Below are positions 10,865 through 21,450 of a stretch of 64,000 nucleotides of DNA, piece after piece; position 1 is the first letter of the stretch; every line of letters starts with the position of its first letter. Under the pieces are notes generated by a model. The model did no database searches, had not been told where the DNA came from, and saw only the letters and a list, made by a program, of their open reading frames with translations. This DNA comes from Acanthosepion lycidas (taxonomy: Eukaryota > Mollusca > Cephalopoda > Sepiida > Sepiidae). Location of the stretch: positions 632,001 through 696,000 of the forward strand of contig OZ010580.1 of NCBI GenBank assembly GCA_963932145.1. The letters run 5' to 3'. The position numbers were made by a program, and so were the translations under genes.

Positions 10865-13858
10865 ATGAATACGAATAATATCTCATACCGGATCGGCCGT
10901 CAACCGGGACAACAAGGGCCGCGTCCCTCAGAGAGGAACCAGTCTGAGGTCGAAAAGTCTGTCACTGGAACAAACTCTTCCACACACGAAGAGACACTAG
11001 GTCACCAAACCCGGATTATCGCCAACCTTGGACCAAGTGTCTCAATGCCAAATCGACTAGTAAAAATGAAACGAACGAAATGGAGCCGCGAAGAGTATCG
11101 ACAAGTTATGACATCCTTCTTCACTGCACTCGAAAACCCAGCAAAGAACACCACCAATCAAACATACCAAATATGGAGAAATATGGTGGGAAATGATATA
11201 AGACCTAACCTCAATCCAAACATGCTTGCCAATGTCCGCAGAGATATCATGCGAAACAACAGACTCTCAAAGGCAGAAATAGATAAGATAAAATTAGATA
11301 TAAGGCAAAATACTATGACCCATCACTCAAACTCTGTTGAGACGAATGTTGAAATAAAGAATGCGACAGAGGATGAGGTGGACGCTAAAGCGAATGAAAT
11401 ACGAAATCATCTCCCAGGAAATGAAACCGAAGATTCTGCCTTAGACACAACCTCTAGTTCTCCAGAAATTGTCACTGAAGATGACTCCAGGTACATTAAT
11501 TTAGAATTCCTTGAAAACCACGAAGCTGAAATCACCGAAGCGAAAAATGACGTCATCCAAGTACTCAGCAGAGTAACTTTCATACAATTGTCAGACAGAG
11601 ACCAGCTCCCGAAAATCCATATGACAAATCCCAACAAGCACATCGTGAAAATATACAATGCTGCCCTGGAAACACTGTTAACAGATAAACCACCGGGAAA
11701 CATAACAGAAGTTAACAACGTCATATACGCAACAGCTCTAGCAGCGACTCGGAAGCTTGGTGTCAAGACAATAAATAGAATTAACAGACACAGAGAACCA
11801 GCTTGGAAAACCAAACTGATACGAGAAATAAAACAAATCAGATGTGAGCTGTCTATATTAGATGAGCTCACCAGAAACCCTAATATTTCCACACGTAAAT
11901 CCAAAAAGATCAAACGGAAATATAGCATTAAATCCCTAATTGATATTCCATCGATCAAGGAAATGCTGAAACAGAAACTTCAGCTAAAAGCACAGAGAAC
12001 AAGACGATACGAGAAACGTTGTAGATTCTATCGCCAAAATAAAACATTCCGAACAGATCTTAAGAAATTTTACAGGGAAATTGGAAAAACGCCTATACAT
12101 GTCGAAACGCCACCATCGATTGATAATGTACAGACATTTTGGGAAAATATTTGGAGCAACCCAAAGGAATGTAACCCAAATGCAGAATGGATACGGCGTG
12201 AAGAAGAACGACTGCTGGATACACCTCTGCAAGAATGGGTAAATATATCCACAGATGATGTTAGGCAAGCACTAACGAAATCCCAAAAATGGAAATCCCC
12301 AGGAAATGACAAGGTGCCCAATTTCTGGCTGTATCATCTCTCATCTACCCATGGCATACTTGCAAAAACATTATCAACGCTTGTAAATAATCCCAATAAA
12401 ATCCCGGAATGGGTTACTGAAGGTATTACATACCTCATACCAAAAACAACTGAAACAGACGACCCGAAAAATTATAGACCGATAACATGTCTTTCCACAA
12501 CGTATAAGTTGATCACGTCTGTACTGACGAACCGTACTTACTCCTTCTTCGAAACAAACAGCATTCTCCCGCTGGAACAGAAGGGATGCAGTAGAGGTTC
12601 ATATGGCTGCAAAGATCAACTTCTGATAAATAAAATGATCCTGGAAAATTGCAGGAGACGACGCAGAAATCTCAGTGCAGCGTGGATTGATTATCGTAAA
12701 GACTTTGATAGTGTTCCACATTCTTGGATCCTTAAGGCTTTGGAAATGTACAAAGTCTCCCCTGTGGTATTAAACTTTCTTAAGCACAGCATGGGGATGT
12801 GGAACACAAAACTATACCTTAGTCACACCGGGGGCACTGCTATATCCAACCGTCTGAATATCCGACGTGGAATTTTTCAAGGAGACTCTCTGTCACCCCT
12901 TCTGTTTTGTTTATCCTTAACCCCTCTTACACATGAACTGAACAACAGTAGCTATGGTTACAAAATAAATAAGAAAATTTTCAATCACCTACTATACATG
13001 GATGATCTCAAACTCTTTGCCAAAGACGACAATGAGTTGAAAGGCCTCCTCAATATTGTAAAATACTTTAGTGACGACATAGGTATGGACTTCGGATTAG
13101 ATAAATGTGCAAAAGTAACATTCAAGAAAGGTAGAATTACAGAAACACCCTCAATAGATTTAGATTTTGTCACAAAGATTAGGGAATTGGAGCATGAAGA
13201 AGCTTATAAGTACCTAGGAATTAGCGAAGGAGATGGCATACAACACCCCCAAATGAAAGAAAAAACAAGAAAAGAATACTACAGGCGTGTACGTCTGATA
13301 CTAAATACTGAACTAAACTCAAAAAATAGAATATCAGCTATAAACACATTGGCTGTCCCAGTGGTGCATTACAGCTTTAATGTCCTTAACTGGACCATAG
13401 CTGAAATTAAGCGAATGGACGCCAAAACGAGAAAGCTTCTCACTTGCTATCGCATGCATCATCCCAAAGCTGATGTTGATCGTCTGTATGTGCCCAGATC
13501 CGAAGGAGGCAGAGGATTAGTTCAACTAGAACTGTCCTACAAAACTACAACAATTGGCCTCCAAAAATACTTGGAAACTACAGAAGACTGGATGATGGTA
13601 TGCGTCAAGGAACATGAAAGTAGTAAGCGTCTTTACTCCGTAATGAAAGAAGCCAACAAATTCAAACTGGAGCTTCAAATGGGCGTAGAGATGCAACTAC
13701 AGCACAATACACCGGCTGAAACTGCAAAATACTTGAAAAAGACAGCAAAGACGAATGCAACCGACCAGATACAGAAGCGATGGCAAGATAAACCGCTTCA
13801 TGGCCAATACTCTGCCCGTATCAACCAAGCTGATGTAGACAAAACCCGTACCCATTAG
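10865..13858 (+). CDS. Dong-type retrotransposon protein, N-terminal and reverse transcriptase part
   Basis: 997 codons from ATG to TAG. Residues ~70-115 (KWSREEYRQVM...YQIWR) look like a Myb/SANT-type DNA-binding helix set, as in R2-class elements. Reverse transcriptase occupies about residues 500-850: NYRPITCLSTTYK, motif A WIDYRKDFDSVPHSW, motif B FQGDSLSPLLF, motif C YMDD in HLLYMDDLKLFAKDD, motif D DKCAKVTF, then YKYLGI. Motif A has Asp where copies 2 and 3 have Ala (codon 12,701-12,703), which may reduce activity. The frame ends at TAG 13,856-13,858 but stays open in the same frame afterwards, so the endonuclease is separated from the polymerase by one stop codon. Confidence 0.9.
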   Translation: MNTNNISYRIGRQPGQQGPRPSERNQSEVEKSVTGTNSSTHEETLGHQTRIIANLGPSVSMPNRLVKMKRTKWSREEYRQVMTSFFTALENPAKNTTNQTYQIWRNMVGNDIRPNLNPNMLANVRRDIMRNNRLSKAEIDKIKLDIRQNTMTHHSNSVETNVEIKNATEDEVDAKANEIRNHLPGNETEDSALDTTSSSPEIVTEDDSRYINLEFLENHEAEITEAKNDVIQVLSRVTFIQLSDRDQLPKIHMTNPNKHIVKIYNAALETLLTDKPPGNITEVNNVIYATALAATRKLGVKTINRINRHREPAWKTKLIREIKQIRCELSILDELTRNPNISTRKSKKIKRKYSIKSLIDIPSIKEMLKQKLQLKAQRTRRYEKRCRFYRQNKTFRTDLKKFYREIGKTPIHVETPPSIDNVQTFWENIWSNPKECNPNAEWIRREEERLLDTPLQEWVNISTDDVRQALTKSQKWKSPGNDKVPNFWLYHLSSTHGILAKTLSTLVNNPNKIPEWVTEGITYLIPKTTETDDPKNYRPITCLSTTYKLITSVLTNRTYSFFETNSILPLEQKGCSRGSYGCKDQLLINKMILENCRRRRRNLSAAWIDYRKDFDSVPHSWILKALEMYKVSPVVLNFLKHSMGMWNTKLYLSHTGGTAISNRLNIRRGIFQGDSLSPLLFCLSLTPLTHELNNSSYGYKINKKIFNHLLYMDDLKLFAKDDNELKGLLNIVKYFSDDIGMDFGLDKCAKVTFKKGRITETPSIDLDFVTKIRELEHEEAYKYLGISEGDGIQHPQMKEKTRKEYYRRVRLILNTELNSKNRISAINTLAVPVVHYSFNVLNWTIAEIKRMDAKTRKLLTCYRMHHPKADVDRLYVPRSEGGRGLVQLELSYKTTTIGLQKYLETTEDWMMVCVKEHESSKRLYSVMKEANKFKLELQMGVEMQLQHNTPAETAKYLKKTAKTNATDQIQKRWQDKPLHGQYSARINQADVDKTRTH

Positions 13859-14545
13859 TGGCTACGCAGTGCAGGGTTGAAAGCGGAAACTGAAGGTTTT
13901 ATCCTTGCTGCGCAGGACCAATGCTTGCTAACTAGGAATTATCAAGCACATATACTAAAATATTGTGTCAGCCCAAAATGCAGATTCTGTGATAAATATC
14001 CAGAAACGATTGATCATCTTGTATCAGGTTGCACGATGTTGGCACCCACTGAATATAAAACCCGACATGACAGAGTGGGCCAATATCTGCACTGGAAAAT
14101 CTGCAACTTCTACGGGAAGGAAACTGAAAGAAACTGGTACCAACACCACCCAGACCCAGTTACGGAGATAGGACCTGTTACAATTCTATGGGACTACACA
14201 ATTCACACTGACAGAACAATCAAGGCCAACCGACCAGATATTGTTATTAAAGACCACAAACAAAAACGGTGCCTCCTTATTGATATGGCAGTCCCTGCTG
14301 ACTGCAATGTATCTTTGAAGATATTCAAAAAGCTGTCAAAATACAAGGACCTTGAAATAGAGGTCTCGAAAATGTGGCATATGGGAACATCAACAATCCC
14401 TGTTGTAGTTGGAGCCCTAGGACTGGTTGGAAAAGATTGCAGTAGACTAATTGCAGGGATTCCTGGAAGCCCATGCCTCAAGGAGATACAAAAAATTGTT
14501 CTGACAAGTACAGCCCACACTTTACGAAGGGCTCTATCTACGTAA
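13859..14545 (+). CDS. Dong-type retrotransposon protein, zinc finger and restriction-like endonuclease part (after TAG)
   Basis: Continues the frame of 10,865-13,858 directly after the TAG, starting WLRSAGLKAET and running 228 codons to TAA. A CX2CX8HX4C zinc finger (CRFCDKYPETIDHLVSGC) is followed by the restriction-like endonuclease: RPDIVIKDHKQK, then CLLIDMAVP, i.e. the PD...(I)D pattern of PD-(D/E)XK nucleases that nick the target in R2, R4 and Dong elements. The first in-frame ATG is missing for some distance (a TTG at 13,877 is no obvious start), so separate initiation seems unlikely. It needs readthrough, recoding of the stop, or is dead. Confidence 0.8.
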   Translation, partial: WLRSAGLKAETEGFILAAQDQCLLTRNYQAHILKYCVSPKCRFCDKYPETIDHLVSGCTMLAPTEYKTRHDRVGQYLHWKICNFYGKETERNWYQHHPDPVTEIGPVTILWDYTIHTDRTIKANRPDIVIKDHKQKRCLLIDMAVPADCNVSLKIFKKLSKYKDLEIEVSKMWHMGTSTIPVVVGALGLVGKDCSRLIAGIPGSPCLKEIQKIVLTSTAHTLRRALST

Positions 14546-14664
14546 TTTTTTTTTTTTTTTTTTTTTTTTGTCAGTGAAAAGTGTCATGATGCCATTTCTA
14601 ACCTTAGGTCCCTGGGTGGGACCCGGAAAGAAATGTGTAAACGCCAGAAAGCAAAGAAAATAAA

Positions 14665-14712
14665 AATAATAATAATAATAATAATGATAATAATAATAAG
14701 CAGAATAATAAT
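14665..14712. repeat. (TAA)n tract between Dong-type copies 1 and 2
   Basis: AAT/TAA units with a few interruptions (ATGAT, AAGCAG). It serves both as the 3' tail of copy 1 and the 5' flank of copy 2. Confidence 0.9.
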
Positions 14713-16607
14713 AAACAGAAAGGCATTCGACAGTGTCCCACACTCATGTATAGAGAAGAGCCTAAAAATATATAGAGTATGCCCCATAACAGTAAAATTC
14801 ATAACGGAGAGCATGCAAAACTGGAAGATTACACTAAATCTGAACCATACAAACGGATCATTAGCATTGAGACCAATCAACATCAAAAGCAGGATCTTTC
14901 AAGGAGATTCATTGTCACCTCTACTCTTTTGCCTTGCATTAGCACCACTCAACTTCCTACTGAACGACAGTAGCTACGGATACAAGTCATATAATGGCAA
15001 ACTGAATCACCTATTATATATTGATGATCTTAAAATGTTTGCCAAGGATGACAACCAGCAGAAAAACCTACTGACCTTTGTTAAAACATTCAGCGAAGAC
15101 ATTAGGATGGAGTTCGGGATCAACAAATGTGCCAAAGCCACCTTCAAAGGTGATAAACTAACGAAGACTACGGATTTAGACCTTTATATCAACAACAAGA
15201 TTAAGGAACGAGACCGAGATAGTACATACAAATACTTAGGAATTAATGAAGGAGACGGAATAGAACATTCAATTATGAAGAAAAAGATCCGAAAAGAATA
15301 TTATAGGTCAGTGCGTTTGATACTAGAAACCAAACTTAATGGGGCCAATAAAATGAAGGCTATCAACACCTTAGCTATACCCGTAGTAACAAATAGCTTT
15401 AATTTTATTAAATGAAAGTTGAATGCCAAGTTTTAAAAATGCTTAGGCAAATGAGAATGCACCACCCTAAATCAAATGTCCATAGGCTGTATGTACCAAG
15501 AGTTTTAGGAGGCTGATGTTTAATCCAACGAATTAAATCTAAAAACTACAACAATCATATTGGAAGTGTACCTCACAAAAACCAATGAACCTTTCCTACA
15601 AATAGTAAAACACCAAATCTACTCCATCAACAAAGAAGCTGCACTCTTCAAGAAACAGCTTAATATACCTGAAATCCTACCAACAAAAACGAAGTGAATA
15701 CCATCTGTGCCAAACGAGTGAAGCAAAAAGCAAAACAACTTGGCCAAATGAAGTTACAAAAAAATGGGAGGACAGACATTGCATAGCAAATGCATAAAAA
15801 GAACGAAAGAAGCAGATGTGGACTAAGAGAAAACACATTAGTGGCTGAGGAGCACCGGACTGAAAGCTGAGACAGTAGGCCTAATTATTGCAGCTCAGGA
15901 CCAAAGTCTTACAACCAGGTTCTGTCACTGTCACATAATCAAGGAGGGAACTAACCCGAAATTCAGGATCTGCGGAAAATATGATGACATATGACCATAT
16001 TATCTCAGGATGTCTGGAACTGGCAAAAAATGAATATACCCACAGACATAACAAGGTAGCGACATATGTACACTGGAAGATATGCAAGAAGCACAAAATC
16101 GAAAACACTGAGAGATGGTATGACCACCAACCAGACACAGTTACCCAAAATAGCGATGTAACTATCCTCTGGGACATGCCAATTCAAACTGACAGGAAAA
16201 TAAAAGCCAACAGACCTGATATTATCATAAAAGGAAAGAAATTCAGGAAGTATATGCTTATTGACATAGCAGTACAATCCGAAAGAAACACCTCTATAAA
16301 GATTTATCGAGACATTGTCCAAATACAAAGACATACAGATTAAGGTTAAATGGATGTGGGGAATGAAGACTGAAATTGTCCCAATAGTAAACGGAGCTCT
16401 GGACCTCGTAAGAAAAGGAATGGACAATTTTACTAACAGTGTCCGAGGTAACATCAATATACAAGTTGCCCAGAAGATCGCCCTACTAGGAACATCCCAT
16501 ATACTAAGAAAAGTGCTATCAATTAAATTAAAATTCTCCTATAGTGGCTAAGGACCATTTTTTGGACCCGGCTTTACAGGATACAAAGCAGAAAACATAA
16601 CATACAC
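14713..16607 (+). pseudogene. Dong-type LINE, copy 2 (old, 5'-truncated)
   Basis: Starts inside reverse transcriptase motif A (NRKAFDSVPHS) directly after TAA repeats. Motif B FQGDSLSPLLF and motif C YIDD (HLLYIDDLKMFAKDD) are intact, and the frame is open to 15,415, then broken by stops and frameshifts. The zinc-finger and nuclease region is readable in pieces (HIISGCLEL..., RPDIIIKGKK, LIDIAVQ). By eye it has diverged substantially from copy 1, so it is an older copy or another subfamily. At 15,839-15,841 it has CAT TAG TGG in the same position as copy 1. Another stop, TAA, lies five codons earlier. The 3' end runs into AAT repeats at 16,608-16,621. Confidence 0.85.
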
Positions 16608-16621
16608 AAATAATAATAATA

Positions 16622-16950
16622 CCTCAATAAAATAGTCAACAATATTACCTGTTCTATTGGGAATTATATCAAAAGGAGCAAACAAATATGAGGATCAAAT
16701 TCCTGGTGACCCTAAAATATATGAATTATAAAGAAATCATACTCCTGGGTACTTCTCATATCTTGCATAGATTTCATTCCATCCACTAACCAGAATTACA
16801 TTTTTCCCCGATTGCATGACACATCATCTGTTTACATATCTTGATATAAAATAATTCATTATGTCTTGAAGTCTCTGTTTGAGACTTGGGATGAACTGGT
16901 ACTCCACAAAGCAAAACCAAAAATATAATAAATGTAGATATTTATTAAGT
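16622..16950. other. Spacer between Dong-type copies 2 and 3
   Basis: About 330 bp of AT-rich sequence with no recognised feature; presumably the older genomic sequence between insertions. Confidence 0.4.
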
Positions 16951-16971
16951 TTATTATTATTATTATTATTT

Positions 16972-19226
16972 TATTTTATTTAATTTCTGGCGTTTACACA
17001 TTTCTTTCCGGGTCTCGCCCAGGGACCTAAGGTTAAAAATGGCATCATGACACTTTCCACTTTCCAAAATTACATAGATAAAGCCCTTCGTAAAGTGTGG
17101 GCTGTACTTGTCAGAACAATTTTTTGTATCTCCTTGAGGCATGGATTTCCAGGAATCCCTTCAATTAGTCTACTGCAATCTTTTCCAACCAGTCCTAGGG
17201 CTCCAACTACGACAGGGATTGTTGATGTTCCCATATGCCACATTTTCGAGATTTCTATTTCAAGGTCTTTGTATTTTGACAGCTTTTTGAATATCTTCAA
17301 AGATACATTGCAGCCTGCAGGGACTGCCATATCAATAAGGAGGCACTTTTTTTGCTTGTGGTTTTAATAACAATGTCTGCGCTGTTGGCTTTGATTGTTC
17401 TGTCAGTGTGTATTGTGTAGTCCCATAGAATTGTAACAGGTCCCATCTCCGTAACCGGATCTGGGTGGTGTTCATACCAGTTTCTTTCAGTTTCCTTCCC
17501 GTAGAAGTTGCATATTTTTCTGTGCAAATATTTGCCCACTCTGTCATGCCGGGTTTTATACTCAGTGGATGCCAACATCGTGCAACCTGATACAAGATGA
17601 TCAATCGTTTCTGGATATTTATCACAGAATCTGCATTTTGGGCTGACACAATATTTTAGTATATGTGCTTGATAATTCCTAGTTAGCAAGCATTGGTCCT
17701 GCGCAGCAAGGATAAAACCTTCAGTTTCCGCTTTCAACCCTGCACTGCGTAGCCACTAATGGGTACGGGTTTTGTCTACGTCAGCTTGTTTGATAAGGGC
17801 AGAGTATTGGCCATGAAGTGGTTTATCTTGAATGCTTCTGTATCTGGTCGGTTGCATTCGTCTTTGCCGTCTTTTTTAAGTATTTTGCATTTTCAGCCGG
17901 TGTATTGTGCTGTAGTTGCATCTCTACGTCCATTTGAAACTCTATTTTGAATTTGTTGGCTTCTTTTATTGCGGAGTAAAGACGCTTACTACTTTCATGT
18001 TCCTTGACGCATATTATCATCCAGTCTTCTGTAGTTTCCAAGTATCTTTGGAGGCCAATTGTTTTAGTTTTGTAGGACAGTTCTAGTTGAACTAATCCTC
18101 TGCCTCCTTCGGATCTGGGCACATACAAACGATCAACATCAGCTTTGGGATGATGCATGCGATTACAAGTGAGAAGCTTTCTCGTTTTGGCGTCCATTCG
18201 CTTAATTTCAGCTATGGTCCAGTTAAGGACATTAAAGCAGTATTGCACGACAGGGACAGCTAATGTTTTTATGGCTGATATTCTGTTTTTTGAGTTTAGC
18301 TCAGTATTTAGTACCAGACGTACACGCCTGTAGTACTCTTTTCTTATTTTTTCTTTCATTTGGGGGTGTTGTATGCCATCTCCTTCGCTAATTCCTAGGT
18401 ACTTATAAGCTTCATCATGTTCCAATTCCCTAATCTTTGTAACAAAATCTAAATCTATTAAGGATGTTTCTGTAATTCTACCTTTCTTGAATGTTACTTT
18501 TGCACATTTATCTAATCCGAAGTCCATACCTATGTCGTCACTGAAGTATTTTACGATATTGAGGAGGCCTTTCAACTCATTGTCGTCTTTGGCAAAGAGT
18601 TTGAGATCATCCATGTAGAGTAGGTGAGTGAATATTTTCTTATTTATTTTGTAACCATAGCTATTGTTGTTCAGTTCATGTGTAAGAGGGATTAAGGATA
18701 AACAAAACAGAAGGGGTGACAGAGAGTCTCCTTGAAAGATTCCATGTCGGATATTCAGACGGTTGGATATGGCAGTGCCCCCGGTGTGACTAAGGTATAG
18801 TTTGGTGTTCCACATTCCCATGCTGTGCTTAAGGAAATTTAATACCACAGGGGAGACTTTGTACATTTCCAAAGTCTTAAGGATCCAAGAATGTGGAACA
18901 CTATCAAAGGCTTTACGATAATCTATCCACGCTGCACTTAGATTTCTGTGTCGTCTCCTGCAATTTTCCAGGATCATTTTATTTATCAGAAGTTGATCTT
19001 TGCAGCCATATGAACCTCTTCTGCATCTCTTCTGTTCCAGCGGGAGAATGCTATTTGTTTCGAAAAAGGAATAAGTACGGTTCGTCAGTACAGACGTGAA
19101 CAACTTATACGTTGTGGAGAGACATGTTATCGGTCTATAATTTTTCGGGTCGTCTGTTTCAGTTTTTTTTGGTATGAGGTATGTAATACCTTCAGTAATC
19201 CATTCCGGGATTTTATTGGGATTATT
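16972..19226 (-). pseudogene. Dong-type LINE, copy 3 (inverted, 5'-truncated)
   Basis: Minus-strand copy closely matching copy 1, from within the region before RT motif A to the 3' UTR. The RT frame is open at 19,103-17,823 with motif A DYRKAFDSVPHSW, motif B FQGDSLSPLLF and YMDD. A small deletion near 17,835 shifts the frame, and another shift near 17,335 breaks the nuclease after ADIVIK. It also has CAT TAG TGG (plus-strand 17,756-17,758). The 3' end abuts (ATT)n at 16,951-16,971 (TAA on its own strand). The 5' truncation joins TAA repeats with six bases (AATAAT) shared by element and target. Confidence 0.9.
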
Positions 19227-19232
19227 ATTATA

Positions 19233-19305
<73 letters not shown>
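19227..19305. repeat. Inverted microsatellite (ATT)n then (AAT)n
   Basis: About 15 ATT units switch directly to about 13 AAT units, making a near-perfect palindrome of roughly 80 bp at the 5' edge of Dong-type copy 3. Confidence 0.9.
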
Positions 19306-20063
19306 CACCTGGTGATGATCGAATTCCTTCAACTAGAAAATTATTTGAGAAACGCCCGTGATGGTAAGTAGAAACAGATTCTTTTGTGTTTTGGTGTCAT
19401 ATTTTCAGAATTATGTCTGAATGTAGTTCGCTTTAAGGCCGTCGACAAATCAGCTATGAGCGAAAGGAATACTTATCAAGTTTAATTTTTAAAATAAACA
19501 TCTTAAGATTAATATTTTGCAAGTTTTTCCATTTTAACTTCGCTTTTATGAATGTAAGCAAATTGTATTTCTGTTTGCCACGAGATAATTATTTAAGCTG
19601 AACTCTCATTCAAAAGTGAAATTATTTTGAATTATTCATAAATTATGTAAAATGATTCTGTCAGCCGAGATGCGTATAAAATGACACTTGATTTTTTAAC
19701 ATTCACTTTGTCTCATCGGGATTCTAATCAAAGCGTCTGGTATTTAGTAAATTAGTTTTAAAATACATTTTAAAATGGTTATTTTTTCCTTCGTAACAGA
19801 TAATCAGTTGTTTGGAAAAACTCGTTTCGAAAAAATATTAAGCGCCGATGTCTAAAAATAAATTATACTTAGTCTAAGGTACGATGAGCTTCCTTAGGAT
19901 CAAAGTGACGACATAAATATAAAGAGTAAACAGCAATCAATCATATTTTTATCAAATTATATTTAGACTAGCAGTAGAGCCCGGCGTTGCCCGGGGATGT
20001 AACAGTAAGAGATTGATCAAGTATCGACCATCATAAAGACTGAAAAATAAAATTGACAAAGAT
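19306..20063. other. No recognised gene
   Basis: Unique-looking AT-rich sequence. At about 19,970-20,000 a GC-rich block (AGCCCGGCGTTGCCCGGGG) marks the start of the repeated unit that follows; blocks of this type are common at the edges of invertebrate retroposons. Confidence 0.4.
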
Positions 20064-20372
20064 TATTGTTTAAGGTTGACGGCCACGCATGTTTTAATTT
20101 TTTTTTTTTTTTTTTTTACGAATTGGTCAAACCCAAACTCAAACAAAAACATTGTTTTCAATCGTTATGAGTCTATCGATTGAATAGAATTTTATTATAA
20201 ACAATTGTCTTGTAAATGGAATTTTTAAAGCATTCTGAATGTAAAAATAAAGAAAAAAGTGTGCAAGACAATAAGAAACACTACCTGCCAAAAAAAAAAG
20301 TGAAGTTTTGTTGAAATCGGTTGAAAAATATAGGAAATCCGATCCCATATATAAACGAACACAGACACACAC
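20064..20372 (+). repeat. Dispersed repeat unit, copy 1
   Basis: From TTGTTTAAGGTTGACGG to TATATAAACGAACAC. It is nearly identical to 20,908-21,216, differing mainly in a T run and scattered substitutions. Its tail (GAAGTTTTGTTGAAATCGG, then AATCCGATCC and ATATATAAACG) is found three times in 1.2 kb. Open frames on the minus strand across it (rich in Cys, Val, Phe) are read-through of the repeat, not genes. Confidence 0.8.
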
Positions 20373-20907
20373 TCACAAACAACCTGGGTTGTTGTATGGA
20401 GGCCGTCCGTAAGGAGAGGAGGGGGATGATCCTCGCGCCCGAAAAGGCATCTACGTGTGGACAATTATTGAAGTTTAAAAAGTCAATTATGAGTTGAGGT
20501 CCACTGAGGAAACGACAAAAATTCTCGTAAACTCCTAAGCAAGACACACAGATCCCCCCCTCGTAAAAGACTCACCTGCATGAACAAAAAAAAGTAAGAA
20601 AAAGGAATCAAGCAGAAAAGTCGGATACAAGATAAGTACTGTGTTCTTTCCTTAATAATTATCATCTTCGAAATATTTTTGTTTTTTGTCTATCAGATTT
20701 CTTACGTCGGCATTTTTAAATTATTTCTTAATACTTTCTTTTAAATATTGAATTAATTTCAAATAGAACCAATTCCTTATAGATGCCTTGTACCAAATTA
20801 CAAAGGGAATTATAAAAACGGCCCTAAAATACATATATTTTAATCTTTCCCTAAAGATAAAGAATTATCCGATGTTTGGATTCGTACAATCAGTAGAGAT
20901 CGTTAGA

Positions 20908-21216
20908 ATATTGTTTAAGGTTGACGGACACGCATGTCTTAATTAGTTTTTTTTTTCTTTTACGAATTGGTCAAACCCAAACTCAAACAAAAACATTGTT
21001 TTCAATCGTTATGAGTCTGTCGATTGAATAGAATTTTATTATAAATAATTGTCTTGTAAATGGAATTTTTAATGCATTCTGAAAGTAAAAATAAAGAGAA
21101 AAGTGTGCAAGACAATAAGAAACACTACCTGCCAAAAAAAAAGTGAAGTTTTGTTGAAATCGGCTGAAAAATGTCGGAAATCCGATCCCATATATAAACG
21201 AACACACACACACACA
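20908..21216 (+). repeat. Dispersed repeat unit, copy 2
   Basis: Second copy of the unit at 20,064, in the same orientation, about 845 bp downstream, followed by (AC)n. The sequence between the two copies is not duplicated as far as I can see, so this is either two insertions or a duplication whose spacer has diverged. Confidence 0.8.
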
Positions 21217-21371
21217 ACCAACCAACCTGCATTTTAACTCGAAGTGATTTGTCCCCCCTTTCATTAATGCCTCTTAATCGTGTTTTCAAATTGATTTTGT
21301 CCAAAAACAATTGTTTTTTTTTCCAATTTTTGACGCTGTTAGAACCACCGCAAGGTAATTTTACGTAGTCC

Positions 21372-21450
21372 TGTGAAGTTTTGTTGAAATCGGTTGAAAA
21401 ATGTAGGAAATCCGATCCAATATATAAACGTAACAGACACACACACACAA
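21372..21450 (+). repeat. Dispersed repeat unit, tail only (copy 3)
   Basis: Only the conserved tail is present (GAAGTTTTGTTGAAATCGG to ATATATAAACG), again followed by (AC)n. Confidence 0.75.

Larger units (their letters stand above)
10020..14664 (+). mobile_element. R4/Dong-type LINE with restriction-like endonuclease, copy 1 (near full length)
   Basis: Bounded by (TAA)n on both sides (9,953-10,019 and 14,665-14,712). It has an ~850-nt leader with several T runs, one reading frame carrying reverse transcriptase, zinc finger and endonuclease, and a 3' UTR (14,546-14,664) that matches the 3' end of copy 3. A 24-T run at 14,546-14,569 is absent from copy 3. R4/Dong elements are known to use a restriction-like nuclease for target-primed reverse transcription, and Bombyx Dong sits in TAA repeats, so flanks and protein agree. 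The true 5' end is uncertain because copies 2 and 3 are truncated and cannot confirm the leader. Confidence 0.8.

Noticed and set aside
11407-12321. Minus-strand open frames of 83-183 codons
   Set aside because: They are antisense shadows of the Dong-type reading frame.
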